NCBI GenBank assembly: GCA_023430885.1
Contig: JAEYYH010000005.1
Coordinates: 62,001 to 126,000, forward strand
DNA: 64,000 bases
Direction of reading: 5' to 3'
Source: Bacillota bacterium
GTDB lineage: Bacteria; Bacillota_I; Bacilli_A; RF39; UBA660
Position numbers and translations under genes: made by a program. The stretch's first letter is position 1; each line of letters begins with the position of its first letter. Below the pieces are notes generated by a model that was not told where the DNA came from, ran no database searches, and saw only the letters and a program-made list of their open reading frames with translations. Below are positions 25,955 through 35,785 of this stretch, piece by piece.

Positions 25955-27183
25955 TGGGAAAATATTTTAAATTATTTTTATTTTCTTTTATAATGATTTT
26001 AATTCCTTGTATAGCAAATGCATCAACATTTAATTATACAGATCAAGTATATGACATAGTAGGAGAAACTGAAAGTACTAAAGTAACTGTATATTTATTT
26101 TATAGTAGCAGTTGTGTTCACTGTAAAGCAGAAAATGCTTTCTTAGATGATCTTGAAGATCAGTATGGTGATACAATTGATATAAAAAGATATGAAGTAA
26201 CTCAAAATGCAACAAATAATAATTACTTGAAATTAGTTAAAGAAAGAGTTGGTTCAACATCTTCAGGTGTTCCTTTTACCGTTATTGGTCAAAAAAGTTA
26301 TGTTGGTTATAGTAAATCTATTGGTAGTGAAATGAAAGATACAATTGATTCTTATATTGATAGTATGAATAACAATATAACTGATGACAAATCTGATAAC
26401 AAGACTAACGACAACCAGACGGAAGTTGAAGAAGATACAACAAAACATATTCCTTTTTTAGGAACAGTAGATGCTAAACAAGTTTCTCTTCCGCTTGTTG
26501 CAGTTATTTTAGGCACAATAGATGGTTTTAATCCATGTGCTATGTGGATTTTATTATTTTTAATAAATATGTTATTTAACATGAAAGATAGAAAAAAGAT
26601 GTGGTTACTTGGGTTAATATTCCTATTTACTTCAGCTTTTGTATATTTTTTAGCAATGTTAGGTCTTTCTGTAGTGATCGGAATGACAGCAGTTGTTTGG
26701 GTAAGAACTTTAATTGCTTTAGTAGCAATTGTAGGTGGAATAATTAATTTAAATAGTTATTTAAAAACCCCTAAAGATGGATGTCATGTTGTTGATGAAA
26801 AGAAAAGAAAAAAATATTTTACAAAAATAAAGAAATTTACAAATGAACAAAATTTATTTTTAGCAATAATAGGTGTAATTGCCCTTGCTGCAAGTGTTAA
26901 TTTAGTAGAACTTGCTTGTTCAGCAGGTTTTCCTACAATTTTTATATCAATGTTAGATTTAAATGGAATAAGTGGTATTGGTAGTATACTATACATATTA
27001 CTTTATATAATTTTCTTCTTGATAGATGATATAGTAATATTTGTAATAGCAATGACTACTTTAAAAGTTAGTGGTATTACTACTAAATACAATAGATTAT
27101 CACACTTAATAGGTGGTATTATAATGGTTATAATAGGTTTATTACTAATATTAAAACCGGAATGGATTATGCTTAACTTCTAA
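25954..27183 (+). CDS. Thioredoxin domain fused to a DsbD/CcdA-like membrane domain
   Basis: The 409-residue protein has a signal peptide (about 1-23), an extracellular thioredoxin domain with CVHC (SSSCVHCKAEN, about residues 53-56), an acidic linker (about 140-158), then a CcdA/DsbD-type membrane domain with about seven helices. Two conserved membrane Cys are seen, in GFNPCAMW (about 191) and ELACSAGFP (about 313). It would carry electrons across the membrane to an outer thiol/disulfide domain. The stop codon is in the terminator stem. Confidence 0.87.
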   Translation: MGKYFKLFLFSFIMILIPCIANASTFNYTDQVYDIVGETESTKVTVYLFYSSSCVHCKAENAFLDDLEDQYGDTIDIKRYEVTQNATNNNYLKLVKERVGSTSSGVPFTVIGQKSYVGYSKSIGSEMKDTIDSYIDSMNNNITDDKSDNKTNDNQTEVEEDTTKHIPFLGTVDAKQVSLPLVAVILGTIDGFNPCAMWILLFLINMLFNMKDRKKMWLLGLIFLFTSAFVYFLAMLGLSVVIGMTAVVWVRTLIALVAIVGGIINLNSYLKTPKDGCHVVDEKKRKKYFTKIKKFTNEQNLFLAIIGVIALAASVNLVELACSAGFPTIFISMLDLNGISGIGSILYILLYIIFFLIDDIVIFVIAMTTLKVSGITTKYNRLSHLIGGIIMVIIGLLLILKPEWIMLNF

Positions 27184-27199
27184 AGTTAGGCATTTTTTT
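27169..27199 (+). terminator. Terminator after the DsbD-like gene
   Basis: ATGCTTAACTT (27169-27179), loop CTA, AAGTTAGGCAT (27183-27193), T-tract. Confidence 0.85.
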
Positions 27200-27232
27200 C
27201 ATATAATCAAATATAATTATATAGGAGGTTAA

Positions 27233-28438
27233 ATGAAAAAGATAATTAAAAGTTATAGATTTCCAATAATACTATTACTATCTATGATATTAGGTAGTTT
27301 AGTAGGAATATTCTTCCCGGATTCAGCTACATATCTAAAACCATTTGGTGATATATTCTTAAATATGATGTTTACTGTCGTTGTACCACTTGTGTTTTTT
27401 ACTATAGTAAGTAGTATTAGCAATATGAGTAGTATAAAGAAACTGAGTAAAGTATTAAAAGTTACTTTTATTGTATTTGTAATAACATGCGTAATTTCTG
27501 CTTTAGTAATGTTATTTGTAATGCTATTTATTAATCCAGTTGGCAATACTTATATTGACTTAGTTGCAAGTGAAGTAGAAAGTGTAAGTGTTATTGATCA
27601 AATAGTCGCAGCAGTTACGGTAACTGATTTTACAAATTTACTTTCTAGAAGTCACATGCTTGCATTAATAATATTCTCAGTTATATTTGGTATATCTTTA
27701 TGTTTAGTTGAAAAAAAAGAAAAAAAAGTTGGTCATATTTTTGAAATAATATCCGATGCTTTAATGAAATTTGTTAAAATAATTATGTATTATGCCCCAG
27801 TAGGAATATTTGCTTATTTTGCAGCTTTAATATCAGAATTTGGCCCAGAACTTATTGGAAGTTATGCTAAAAGTATGATTCTTTATTATGTACTAACAGT
27901 GATATACTTCTTGATATTTTATACTCTATATGCTTATTTTGCTAAAGGTAAAGCAGGAATAAAAAATTTTTATAGAAACATATTTCCATCTGTAATAACT
28001 AGTTTAGCAACACAATCTTCACTTGCCACTTTACCAACTAATTTAAATACAGCTGATAATATGAAAATAGATAATGATGTTAGTAAAGTTGCTCTCCCTA
28101 TAGGCGCAACAGTTCATATGGAAGGCTCTTGTATGGGTTCTATCTTAAAGATTGTTTTCCTATTTAGTATATTTAATTATAGTTTTACAGGACTAGACAC
28201 TTATACTATCGCAATTCTTATAGCAGTACTTAGTGGTGTGGTTATGTCTGGTATACCTGGTGGAGGCCTAATAGGCGAAATGCTTATTGTATCTCTTTAT
28301 GGATTTCCACCAGAAGCTTTTGCACTAATAGCAACAATTGGATGGCTTATAGATCCACCAGCAACTATGCTTAATGTAACAGGTGATGTTTCTTCAGCTA
28401 TGATAATTGATAAATATGTAAATGCAAAAGAAGCTTAA
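27233..28438 (+). CDS. Dicarboxylate/amino acid:cation symporter (DAACS family)
   Basis: The 401-residue protein has eight helices plus two re-entrant loops, with the DAACS signatures SLATQSSLATLPTNL (serine-rich HP1) and GIPGGGLIGE (HP2). The seventh-helix motif, NMDGT in glutamate transporters, reads HMEGSCMG here, so the substrate may differ from glutamate or aspartate. Single gene with AGGAGGTTAA ribosome site. Confidence 0.9.
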   Translation: MKKIIKSYRFPIILLLSMILGSLVGIFFPDSATYLKPFGDIFLNMMFTVVVPLVFFTIVSSISNMSSIKKLSKVLKVTFIVFVITCVISALVMLFVMLFINPVGNTYIDLVASEVESVSVIDQIVAAVTVTDFTNLLSRSHMLALIIFSVIFGISLCLVEKKEKKVGHIFEIISDALMKFVKIIMYYAPVGIFAYFAALISEFGPELIGSYAKSMILYYVLTVIYFLIFYTLYAYFAKGKAGIKNFYRNIFPSVITSLATQSSLATLPTNLNTADNMKIDNDVSKVALPIGATVHMEGSCMGSILKIVFLFSIFNYSFTGLDTYTIAILIAVLSGVVMSGIPGGGLIGEMLIVSLYGFPPEAFALIATIGWLIDPPATMLNVTGDVSSAMIIDKYVNAKEA

Positions 28439-28452
28439 ATGCTTCTTTTTTT
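28426..28452 (+). terminator. Terminator after the DAACS symporter
   Basis: AAAAGAAGC (28426-28434), loop TTAAAT, GCTTCTTTT (28441-28449), then T. The stop is in the loop. TGTTATAAT follows at 28471-28479. Confidence 0.85.
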
Positions 28453-28495
28453 ATAAAAATATTTTTTTTATGTTATAATTATACTAGGTGATAGT

Positions 28496-28891
28496 ATGAG
28501 ACAAAAAGGTTTTACATTAGTAGAAATTTTAGCAGTAATAACAATAATAGGAATTCTTGCATTAATAACTATTCCTACCGTCGATTCAATAATTAAAAGC
28601 AGTAAAGAAGATGCCTATGATGTTCAAAAATCAGCTATTTTAGTTGGGCTTAAAAACTGGGCAGCATCTAAAACGCTTAGTCTTCCCGTTATAAACGGAG
28701 AAACTTTAACTACTACGATAGGTGATTTAAAAACAGCTGGATTTCTTGAAGTAGAAACAAAGAATCCTGTGAATGATTTATGTTTTAGTAATGCTACAGT
28801 ACTTGTAGTAACAAGAACTAATAGTAATTATACATATACATTTGCCGATGAAGAAAATATTAACTTTACTGAAAACTGTGAGGTTGAATAG
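28496..28891 (+). CDS. Small type IV pilin-like protein
   Basis: The 131-residue protein has a class III leader (MRQKG|FTLVEILAV, Glu at +5) and a long hydrophobic helix (about 6-28), then a small body ending with two Cys about 35 residues apart (NDLCFSN and ENCEVE). The body resembles residues 1-130 of the next gene, so the two probably arose by duplication. They overlap by 1 base (GTG start in the TAG stop). TGTTATAAT lies 17 bases upstream of the start, and GGTGATAG serves as ribosome site. Confidence 0.88.
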   Translation: MRQKGFTLVEILAVITIIGILALITIPTVDSIIKSSKEDAYDVQKSAILVGLKNWAASKTLSLPVINGETLTTTIGDLKTAGFLEVETKNPVNDLCFSNATVLVVTRTNSNYTYTFADEENINFTENCEVE

Positions 28892-30960
28892 TGAAAAAAG
28901 GTTTTACATTAATTGAATTACTAGGAGTTATAGTTATAATAGGAATTCTTGCTTTAATAACAGTACCAGCAGTTGATAGTGTTGTAAAAAAAGGTAAGCA
29001 AAGAGCTTATGATATGACTAAAGACACTATTATATCTGCTGCTAAAAACTGGCTAACTGATAATAAAAATTTGTTTGCAGATGGTGATACTTTAACCCTA
29101 ACACTTTCTGATTTAAAGGAACAAGGCTACTTGGATTTTGATATTAAAAATCCTAGTAGTGGTGTTTGTTTGGATAATAGGATGGAAGTATCAATTACAA
29201 GAAATGAAAAAAAATATAGTTATGTAATTATTAATGAAGAATTAGTAGATGGTGCATCAAATGATTGCGAAGCAGTAAGTATTACTCCTTCCATTTATTT
29301 GTTAGGTGCTAATCCACTTAATATTGAAATTAATACATCATTTACTGACCCAGGCGCAAAGGCAATTTCGGCGGACGGTAATGATATTTCGAGTAATATA
29401 ATTACTACTGGTATAGTAGATACAAGTATTCTTGCTGATAACATAAAATATAAATACACAATTTTATCAGATGGAATTACTAAAACAATAACAAGAAAAA
29501 TAAATGTAGTAGATACAGAAGCTCCAGTTATTAGTGGTGCTACTGATAAAACTATTCTTGATACGGCTAGTTCATTTGACTTATTAGCCGGAATAAGTGC
29601 AACAGATAATAGTGGTGAAACTATAAATGTAGTAGTAAAAAGTTCTTTTTCTTTAGGAGTAGTTGGAAAATATAAAGTATTTTATATCGCAACCGATTCT
29701 TCTGGCAATACAAGTACGGTAAGTAGAACAATAACAGTGCTTTCAAACTGTTTTACTTTTAACAGTACTACTGGAACTATAACTGGTTATACATGGGATA
29801 AATTAGCGAAGTGTCCAATGGATGTAGTTATACCAGCTGAAATTGATGGTGTTCCAGTTAGATATATAACAGATTTTGCTTTTGACGGTGAAAATAAAAT
29901 AAACAAGTTAACTAGTGTAGACTTTAGTAATGCAACTAATTTAACACAAATAGGCGATTATAGCTTCAATTCGATTACTGTAAATGATTTAGGAAATACT
30001 GGTGCATTTTCACATAATCTTATTCAATCTATTAATTTTGGTAGCATAAGTAACTTAAGAACCATAGGTAATAATGCTTTCCTAGATAATCAAATAACTA
30101 GTATTGTATTACCAAACGGTGTGATAGAACTAGATACAAACGCATTTGCTTTCAATACCTTAAACTCTTATACTTTGCCTAATACTTTAACTTCAATAGG
30201 CACTGCTGTTTTTGGTAATAATTTAATTACTTCTTTAACTTTGCCAAGTAGTTTAACAACAATATATTCAGATGCATTTGCAGATAATAAATTTACAAAT
30301 TTGGTTATACCTAATACAGTTACAACAATAGGAGATTCTGCATTTGAAGATAATCAGATAAACAAAGTTACTTTATCTTCTAGTATGACGACGCTATCTT
30401 CTGAACTGTTTAAAAATAATAAAATAACTAGTATTGGTTTAGTAGGTAGTGGCGCTGATGTAGAGATTCCAAGCAATATTACAACCATTGATGGAGCACT
30501 TTTTATTACGTTTACAGGTAGTACTAGTTCCAGTAATGGTGATGGGGCCTTTTGTAGTAATTTAATTACAAGTATTAAATTACCATCAACTGTAACAACA
30601 ATAGGCAATTTAGCTTTCAATAATAATAAAATCAAGACAGTTGGTGCTGTAGGAAGTGGATCTGACTTTGAAATACCAGCTAGCATAACAACAATAAACA
30701 AAGCGATACTTCAAAACAATCCTTTGACAACTGTAAATATTCCAAATACAGTAACAACTATCAATGATTATCAGATGGGATGGACTAGTTCTGCAACCCC
30801 AATTACAATAAATATACCAGCCTCTGTAACTACTATTTCTAGTAATGGTTTTTATGGCACTTATGCCAATACACTAATTATTAATATAAGTAAAGCAAGT
30901 GGTAGTATCGCAGGTTCACCGTGGGGTGCATCAAATGCTACAGTTAACTGGTTAGGTTAA
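28891..30960 (+). CDS. Pilin-like adhesin with Ig-like and BspA-type leucine-rich repeats
   Basis: A 689-residue protein with GTG start. Class III leader MKKG|FTLIELLGV with Glu at +5, a pilin body to about residue 130 closed by two Cys (GVCLDN, NDCEA), two Ig-like (DUF5011-type) domains at about 130-285 with TDPGAKA and TDSSGNTSTVSRTITV, then BspA/LRR_5 repeats from about 300 to the end. The repeats follow the pattern (N)xIxxIxLPxxVTTIGxxAF. BspA repeats bind host or microbial surfaces, so it is probably a displayed adhesin. It is cotranscribed with the small pilin gene just upstream. Confidence 0.9.
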   Translation: MKKGFTLIELLGVIVIIGILALITVPAVDSVVKKGKQRAYDMTKDTIISAAKNWLTDNKNLFADGDTLTLTLSDLKEQGYLDFDIKNPSSGVCLDNRMEVSITRNEKKYSYVIINEELVDGASNDCEAVSITPSIYLLGANPLNIEINTSFTDPGAKAISADGNDISSNIITTGIVDTSILADNIKYKYTILSDGITKTITRKINVVDTEAPVISGATDKTILDTASSFDLLAGISATDNSGETINVVVKSSFSLGVVGKYKVFYIATDSSGNTSTVSRTITVLSNCFTFNSTTGTITGYTWDKLAKCPMDVVIPAEIDGVPVRYITDFAFDGENKINKLTSVDFSNATNLTQIGDYSFNSITVNDLGNTGAFSHNLIQSINFGSISNLRTIGNNAFLDNQITSIVLPNGVIELDTNAFAFNTLNSYTLPNTLTSIGTAVFGNNLITSLTLPSSLTTIYSDAFADNKFTNLVIPNTVTTIGDSAFEDNQINKVTLSSSMTTLSSELFKNNKITSIGLVGSGADVEIPSNITTIDGALFITFTGSTSSSNGDGAFCSNLITSIKLPSTVTTIGNLAFNNNKIKTVGAVGSGSDFEIPASITTINKAILQNNPLTTVNIPNTVTTINDYQMGWTSSATPITINIPASVTTISSNGFYGTYANTLIINISKASGSIAGSPWGASNATVNWLG

Positions 30961-31018
30961 AATAGTTTAAATTAATTAACGTTTATGATATAATTAATGA
31001 CAATAAAGGGAGTGTATT

Positions 31019-31561
31019 ATGAAGAAATTTTTTAATATGAAAAATATAATATTAACAATTCTAGCGCTAGTAATAATAGTTTCAGTTGTATTTACTTTCA
31101 TCATAGTTAAAGCTGATTATTCTTTCGAAATGAAATTTAATAATGAACAATTAGATTTCTTTGATGGTGAAACTTTATATTTTAATGATGCAGTTAATAT
31201 AGATTTTGCTGGTAGTGGATATACAACTAAATTAAATGGTGATAAGTTTAAAAATAATATTACTATTGATGAGGATGGTACTTACACTTTGAGTATTCGT
31301 AAGCTATCGAAGCACTATTTAATTACTATTGAAGTGAATACTAATCCTGACTTCTATTTAGTTGATAAAGAAGGAAATATAATTCACAATTACTTATCAA
31401 ATAGTAATCCTTTTAAGGTAATTAAAAGTAATGAAGATATAAATGTTTATGTAAATAATATGGTTTATAATGATGATGTTTTAGTATTAGATGCAGGCAA
31501 TTATGTAGTTAGTACTGATGATGAATCATATACTGTTAATATATTAGAAATAAATAAATAA
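31019..31561 (+). CDS. Unknown protein with one N-terminal membrane helix
   Basis: The 180-residue protein has a basic start, a helix (about 10-33) and an acidic, beta-rich extracellular domain without Cys (YSFEMKFNNEQLDFFDGETL, ending VSTDDESYTVNILEINK). It may be a signal-anchored wall or adhesion factor. It stands alone between the BspA-type pilin and murD with its own TGATATAAT (30986-30994). No family recognised. Confidence 0.7.
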   Translation: MKKFFNMKNIILTILALVIIVSVVFTFIIVKADYSFEMKFNNEQLDFFDGETLYFNDAVNIDFAGSGYTTKLNGDKFKNNITIDEDGTYTLSIRKLSKHYLITIEVNTNPDFYLVDKEGNIIHNYLSNSNPFKVIKSNEDINVYVNNMVYNDDVLVLDAGNYVVSTDDESYTVNILEINK

Positions 31562-31618
31562 AAGTAAAAGATGAAAAAACTTTCTATTTAATGATATAAT
31601 TAAATAGGAGGTTTTTTT

Positions 31619-32947
31619 ATGTATAATGATAAGAAAATATTTATTCTTGGTATGGCGAGAAGTGGGTATGAAGTTGCAAAACTTTTAAGTAAACATAATA
31701 ATGATATAACTATAACTGATATGAAAGAACAAGATCCTACTCAGGTTGCTGAACTTATTAACTTAGGTGTAAAATATGTTATAACAAATTCACCTGAAGA
31801 TTTACTTGATGATACTTTTGATGTACTTATTAAAAATCCTGGTATTATTAAGACGCATCCTTGTGTTGTGAAAGCAAAGAAGCTTAATATAAAAGTAGTT
31901 AATGAATTAGAAGTTGCATATACATTCCTACCTAAGGTTAAAATAGTGGGTATTACGGGTTCAAATGGTAAAACAACTACAACTACATTAATTCATGAAA
32001 TACTTAAAAAAGGCGGTATTCCTGTCCATTTAGGAGGTAATATTGGGTTCCCTTTATCTTCGCTAGTAGATAAAGTTAAAATTGGTGATACTTTAGTAAT
32101 TGAAATATCTGATCATCAGCTTATTGATATGTATGATTTTAAAACAGATATAAGTATTCTTACTAATTTATATCAGAATCATTTAGATTTTCATGGTAGT
32201 TATGATGCATATAAAATAGTTAAGAAAAAGATATTTAATAATCATACAAATAAAGATATAGCTATAATAAATAAAGGATCTAATGAGAGTCTTGAACTTA
32301 CTAAAGATATAATTAGTTCTAAAATCTATTTTTCAGCAGGTATTAAATGTGAATGCTGTATAGATGGTGATTATATAGTATATAATCATGAGAAAATTAT
32401 TAATACTAATGATATTAAACTACAAGGTTTACATAATTATGAAAATGTAATGTGTGCAATCATAGTAGCTAAAAAATTTAATATCTCTAACGAAATAATA
32501 AATTCTATTCTTACTACATTTGGTGGTGTTGAACATCGAATTGAATTTGTTAGAACCTATAAAGAACGTGATTTTTATAATGATAGTAAATCTACTAATG
32601 TTGATTCAACAATAATTGCTTTAGATTCTTTCAAAAGACCAACTATATTAATCATGGGAGGTCTTGATAGAGGCCACTTATTTGATGATTTAAGAGGTCA
32701 TATGAAGAATGTTAAATTAATTGTATGTTATGGTGAAACAAAAGACAGAATTAAATTATGGTGTGATAAACACAATATAGAATGTATTGTTAAAAATACA
32801 TTAATAGAGTCTACTAATGAAGCATGGCGTGTTTCTAAAGAAAAAGATATTATTCTTTTATCACCAGCATGTGCTTCATGGGACCAATATAAACGTTTTG
32901 AAGATCGTGGTGACGAATTCAAAGCAGTAGTTAATAATATAAAATAG
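31619..32947 (+). CDS. murD: UDP-N-acetylmuramoylalanine--D-glutamate ligase
   Basis: The 442-residue Mur ligase adds D-Glu to UDP-MurNAc-Ala. It has the N-terminal FILGMARSGYEVAKLL Rossmann motif, IKNPGI, the ATP loop GITGSNGKTTTT (about residues 111-122), NLYQNHLDFHGS, and LSPACASWDQYKRFEDRGDEF near the C-terminus, which is MurD-specific. It lies outside any dcw cluster, alone, with TGATATAAT at 31592-31600. Confidence 0.95.
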   Translation: MYNDKKIFILGMARSGYEVAKLLSKHNNDITITDMKEQDPTQVAELINLGVKYVITNSPEDLLDDTFDVLIKNPGIIKTHPCVVKAKKLNIKVVNELEVAYTFLPKVKIVGITGSNGKTTTTTLIHEILKKGGIPVHLGGNIGFPLSSLVDKVKIGDTLVIEISDHQLIDMYDFKTDISILTNLYQNHLDFHGSYDAYKIVKKKIFNNHTNKDIAIINKGSNESLELTKDIISSKIYFSAGIKCECCIDGDYIVYNHEKIINTNDIKLQGLHNYENVMCAIIVAKKFNISNEIINSILTTFGGVEHRIEFVRTYKERDFYNDSKSTNVDSTIIALDSFKRPTILIMGGLDRGHLFDDLRGHMKNVKLIVCYGETKDRIKLWCDKHNIECIVKNTLIESTNEAWRVSKEKDIILLSPACASWDQYKRFEDRGDEFKAVVNNIK

Positions 32948-32970
32948 ATAGTTTACATACTATCTTTTTA
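32946..32970 (+). terminator. Terminator after murD
   Basis: AGATAGT (32946-32952), loop TTACAT, ACTATCT (32959-32965), then T. Confidence 0.75.
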
Positions 32971-33023
32971 TTTAATTGACTATAAAAAATATATATTATA
33001 TAATTTAAACAGTAGGTGATAAT

Positions 33024-33401
33024 ATGAAAAATAATAAAGGATTCACATTAATAGAATTACTAGCTTCTATAATAGTAATGGCTATAATTGCAGGTATTGG
33101 TTATCCTATATACAATGAAATAACTAAAGAAAATAAAGATGAATTATTTAGAGATAATGTTAGAAATGTTATGTCTGTTGTTAGAACAATAAATGTTATT
33201 GAACAAGGTGAAACAAGTGGCTGTTTAAAAGATATTGAAAAAATTGGTATTTCTTTTACAGGTAGTTGGGAACTTGTTGATGATACTATCGTTGTCCATA
33301 ATGTTAGTGATGGTTATAGATCACTAACAGAAATTTCTGAGGATGATATAAAGAACAATTTTAATATCCAAAGACAATCTTTAGAAGAAACATGTAATTA
33401 A
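33024..33401 (+). CDS. Small type IV pilin-like protein
   Basis: The 125-residue protein has leader MKNNKG|FTLIELLAS with Glu at +5, one hydrophobic helix to about residue 30, and a short charged body with two Cys (TSGCLKD and ETCN at the C-terminus). It stands just upstream of the FtsK/SpoIIIE gene but has its own leader and a weak hairpin after it. GGTGATAAT is the ribosome site. Confidence 0.87.
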   Translation: MKNNKGFTLIELLASIIVMAIIAGIGYPIYNEITKENKDELFRDNVRNVMSVVRTINVIEQGETSGCLKDIEKIGISFTGSWELVDDTIVVHNVSDGYRSLTEISEDDIKNNFNIQRQSLEETCN

Positions 33402-33489
33402 ACTAATATAAAATGCTGATAAAGCGTTTTTTTATTTGATAAAAAATTTAAACATGATATAATTAATATAGTGAAAGTAGGTTGAAGGT

Positions 33490-35715
33490 ATGGCAAAAAA
33501 GAAGAAAAGGAAAGAAGAAAAAAAGAGTAGTTCTTATGGGGTAGAACTAAAAGGACTTTTATTAATATTAATTTCACTTATAGGGTTATGTGAATTTGGT
33601 ATAGTAGGGACTTTTTTTAAGGGATTTGCGGCTTTTTTAGTAGGTGAGTGGTATTCTGTTTTATTTGTTATATTAGCGGCAGTTGGTATATACATGATGA
33701 TAAAAAGAGAAAAACCTAACTTTTTTAATTCTAATTTAATTGGATTATATATATTAATATTGGCAATATTAGTACTTAGTCATTTAGATTATTCTCAGTT
33801 TAAAGGATTCGAAATAATTGAAAAGACATTTGAAAATTCTTGGGCATTTATAAAAAATCCTGATATTAAATTGTACGGTGGTGGAATAATTGGAGCAGCA
33901 TTCAGTGCCTTATTTATTTTACTATTTGACAAAGAAGGAACTATGGTAGTAAGCTGGGTACTTATATCAGTTGGTACAATTATGTTTACAGGCTTATCTA
34001 TATATGATGTAATTAAATGGATGAAAAACAAAGCTGGAAGTGTAACATCTAAATCTAAAGAAAAAGATAAAGTAGCTATATCAAAAGCTGAAGATGAATA
34101 TGAAGCTGATGATAAAGTTGTTGTATCAAGTATGGAAGAATTAACACGTTTTGGTGGTAAAAAAGATGATAAAGCCCCAGTACCAGTTCCAGTAATAGAT
34201 CCAGAAACTGGTGAGGTCAAAGAAGAAGTTATTGAAGATACTAATAAAGTATATTATTATCCTCCAATAACATTATTAACTAAACCATCTAAAAATAATA
34301 ATAAAGAAAACGAAGATTCGATTAAGACAAATGTTCCTTTAATTGAAACAGTTTTAAAAGATTTTGATATTGAAAGTAAGGTTGTATCAGCACATGTCGG
34401 TCCATCAGTAACACAATATGAACTTGAAGTTAAAACAGGGACAAAACTTAGCAGGATAACAGCTATCAATAGAGAACTTGCTTTAGCACTAGCCGCTAAA
34501 GATGTTCGTATTCAGGCCCCAATTCCAGGTAAAGGAACAGTTGGTATAGAACTTCCTAATAAGAAAAATGCCATGGTAAGTGTACGTGAAGTTTTAGAAA
34601 GAATGCCAAGTTCTATGGCTGAAAGTAAGCTTGCAGTAACATTAGGTAGAGATATAATGGGAAATCCTCAATACTGTGAAATAAATAAGACTCCACATTT
34701 ATTAGTAGCAGGTGCTACAGGTAGTGGTAAATCAGTTTGTATTAATAGTATGATTGTGTCTATTCTTATGCGTACTAGACCAGACGAAGTTAAACTTATT
34801 TTAGTTGATCCTAAAAAAGTCGAACTTTCAGTATACAACGGTGTGCCACATTTAATTGCTCCAGTAGTAACAGATCCAAAGAAAGCAAACATCGCTTTAA
34901 AAAAGATGGTTGCTGAAATGGAACGAAGATATGATTTATTTGAAGATAGTGGTACTAAGAATATAGCAGGTTATAATACTTATATTGATAAAAAGAATGA
35001 AAAATTATCAGATGGCGAAAAATTAAATAGATTGCCATATATCGTTATTATTATTGATGAACTTGCAGATCTTATGTTAGTAGCTGCTAAGGATGTTCAA
35101 GATTCAATTATGCGTATTACACAAATGGCTCGTGCAGCTGGTATACATTTAATTGTAGCTACTCAAAGACCATCAACAGATGTTATAACTGGTGTAGTTA
35201 AAGCAAATATTCCATCACGTATTGCGTTTGCAGTATCAAGTGGTATTGATTCAAGAACAATACTTGATTCAATTGGTGCAGAAAAACTTCTTGGTAAAGG
35301 GGATATGTTATTTCTTCCACAAGGAGAAAATACTCCAATTCGTATTCAAGGAACTTTTATTTCAGATGATGAAATAAAGAGTGTTGTAGATTATACAATT
35401 AAACAACAAAAAGCTCGTTATGATGAAACTCTTACAATGGATGAAGAAGAAATGGGAGCTACAACTATGGTTGATGGTGGTAAATCTGAAGGTCAAGATT
35501 ATGATGCTGGTGAAGATCCACTATATGATCAAGTAGTTGAATTTGTTGTAACAAGCAAAAAAGCTAGTACTTCTCTTGTTCAAAGAAGATTTAGAATAGG
35601 CTATAATAGAGCTGCTAATTTAATTGATAAATTAGAAGAAAGAGGCATAGTTGGGCCACAAAATGGTTCAAAACCTCGTGAAGTATTAGTAGAACTTCAA
35701 GATGATGATAGATAA
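33490..35715 (+). CDS. ftsK: DNA translocase FtsK/SpoIIIE
   Basis: The 741-residue protein has four N-terminal helices (within about 20-175), an acidic linker, and the RecA-like motor: Walker A GATGSGKS (about residue 408), Walker B IVIIIDELADLM, and GIHLIVATQRPSTDVITG. A C-terminal gamma winged helix (about 665-735: YDQVVEFVVTSKKASTSLVQRRFRIGYNRAA) would read KOPS/SRS sequences. It moves chromosomes through closing septa, and in spore formers into the forespore. Length fits SpoIIIE. TGATATAAT at 33455-33463. Confidence 0.94.
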   Translation: MAKKKKRKEEKKSSSYGVELKGLLLILISLIGLCEFGIVGTFFKGFAAFLVGEWYSVLFVILAAVGIYMMIKREKPNFFNSNLIGLYILILAILVLSHLDYSQFKGFEIIEKTFENSWAFIKNPDIKLYGGGIIGAAFSALFILLFDKEGTMVVSWVLISVGTIMFTGLSIYDVIKWMKNKAGSVTSKSKEKDKVAISKAEDEYEADDKVVVSSMEELTRFGGKKDDKAPVPVPVIDPETGEVKEEVIEDTNKVYYYPPITLLTKPSKNNNKENEDSIKTNVPLIETVLKDFDIESKVVSAHVGPSVTQYELEVKTGTKLSRITAINRELALALAAKDVRIQAPIPGKGTVGIELPNKKNAMVSVREVLERMPSSMAESKLAVTLGRDIMGNPQYCEINKTPHLLVAGATGSGKSVCINSMIVSILMRTRPDEVKLILVDPKKVELSVYNGVPHLIAPVVTDPKKANIALKKMVAEMERRYDLFEDSGTKNIAGYNTYIDKKNEKLSDGEKLNRLPYIVIIIDELADLMLVAAKDVQDSIMRITQMARAAGIHLIVATQRPSTDVITGVVKANIPSRIAFAVSSGIDSRTILDSIGAEKLLGKGDMLFLPQGENTPIRIQGTFISDDEIKSVVDYTIKQQKARYDETLTMDEEEMGATTMVDGGKSEGQDYDAGEDPLYDQVVEFVVTSKKASTSLVQRRFRIGYNRAANLIDKLEERGIVGPQNGSKPREVLVELQDDDR

Positions 35716-35738
35716 AGACCTTTTTAAGGTCTTTTTTC
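35714..35738 (+). terminator. Terminator after ftsK/spoIIIE
   Basis: AAAGACCTT (35714-35722), loop TTT, AAGGTCTTT (35726-35734), then T. Confidence 0.87.
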
Positions 35739-35785
35739 TTGAAAATATATATGTTATAATAGCCTTATAAGATAGTGGGTGTATT

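Noticed and set aside
30354..30701. Open frame on the minus strand inside the BspA-type repeats
   Set aside because: It follows the repeat periodicity of the real gene and has no start signals.
33795..34220. Open frame on the minus strand inside ftsK
   Set aside because: Shadow of the coding strand: low-complexity Ser/Ile-rich translation, no ribosome site, full overlap with a well-conserved gene.
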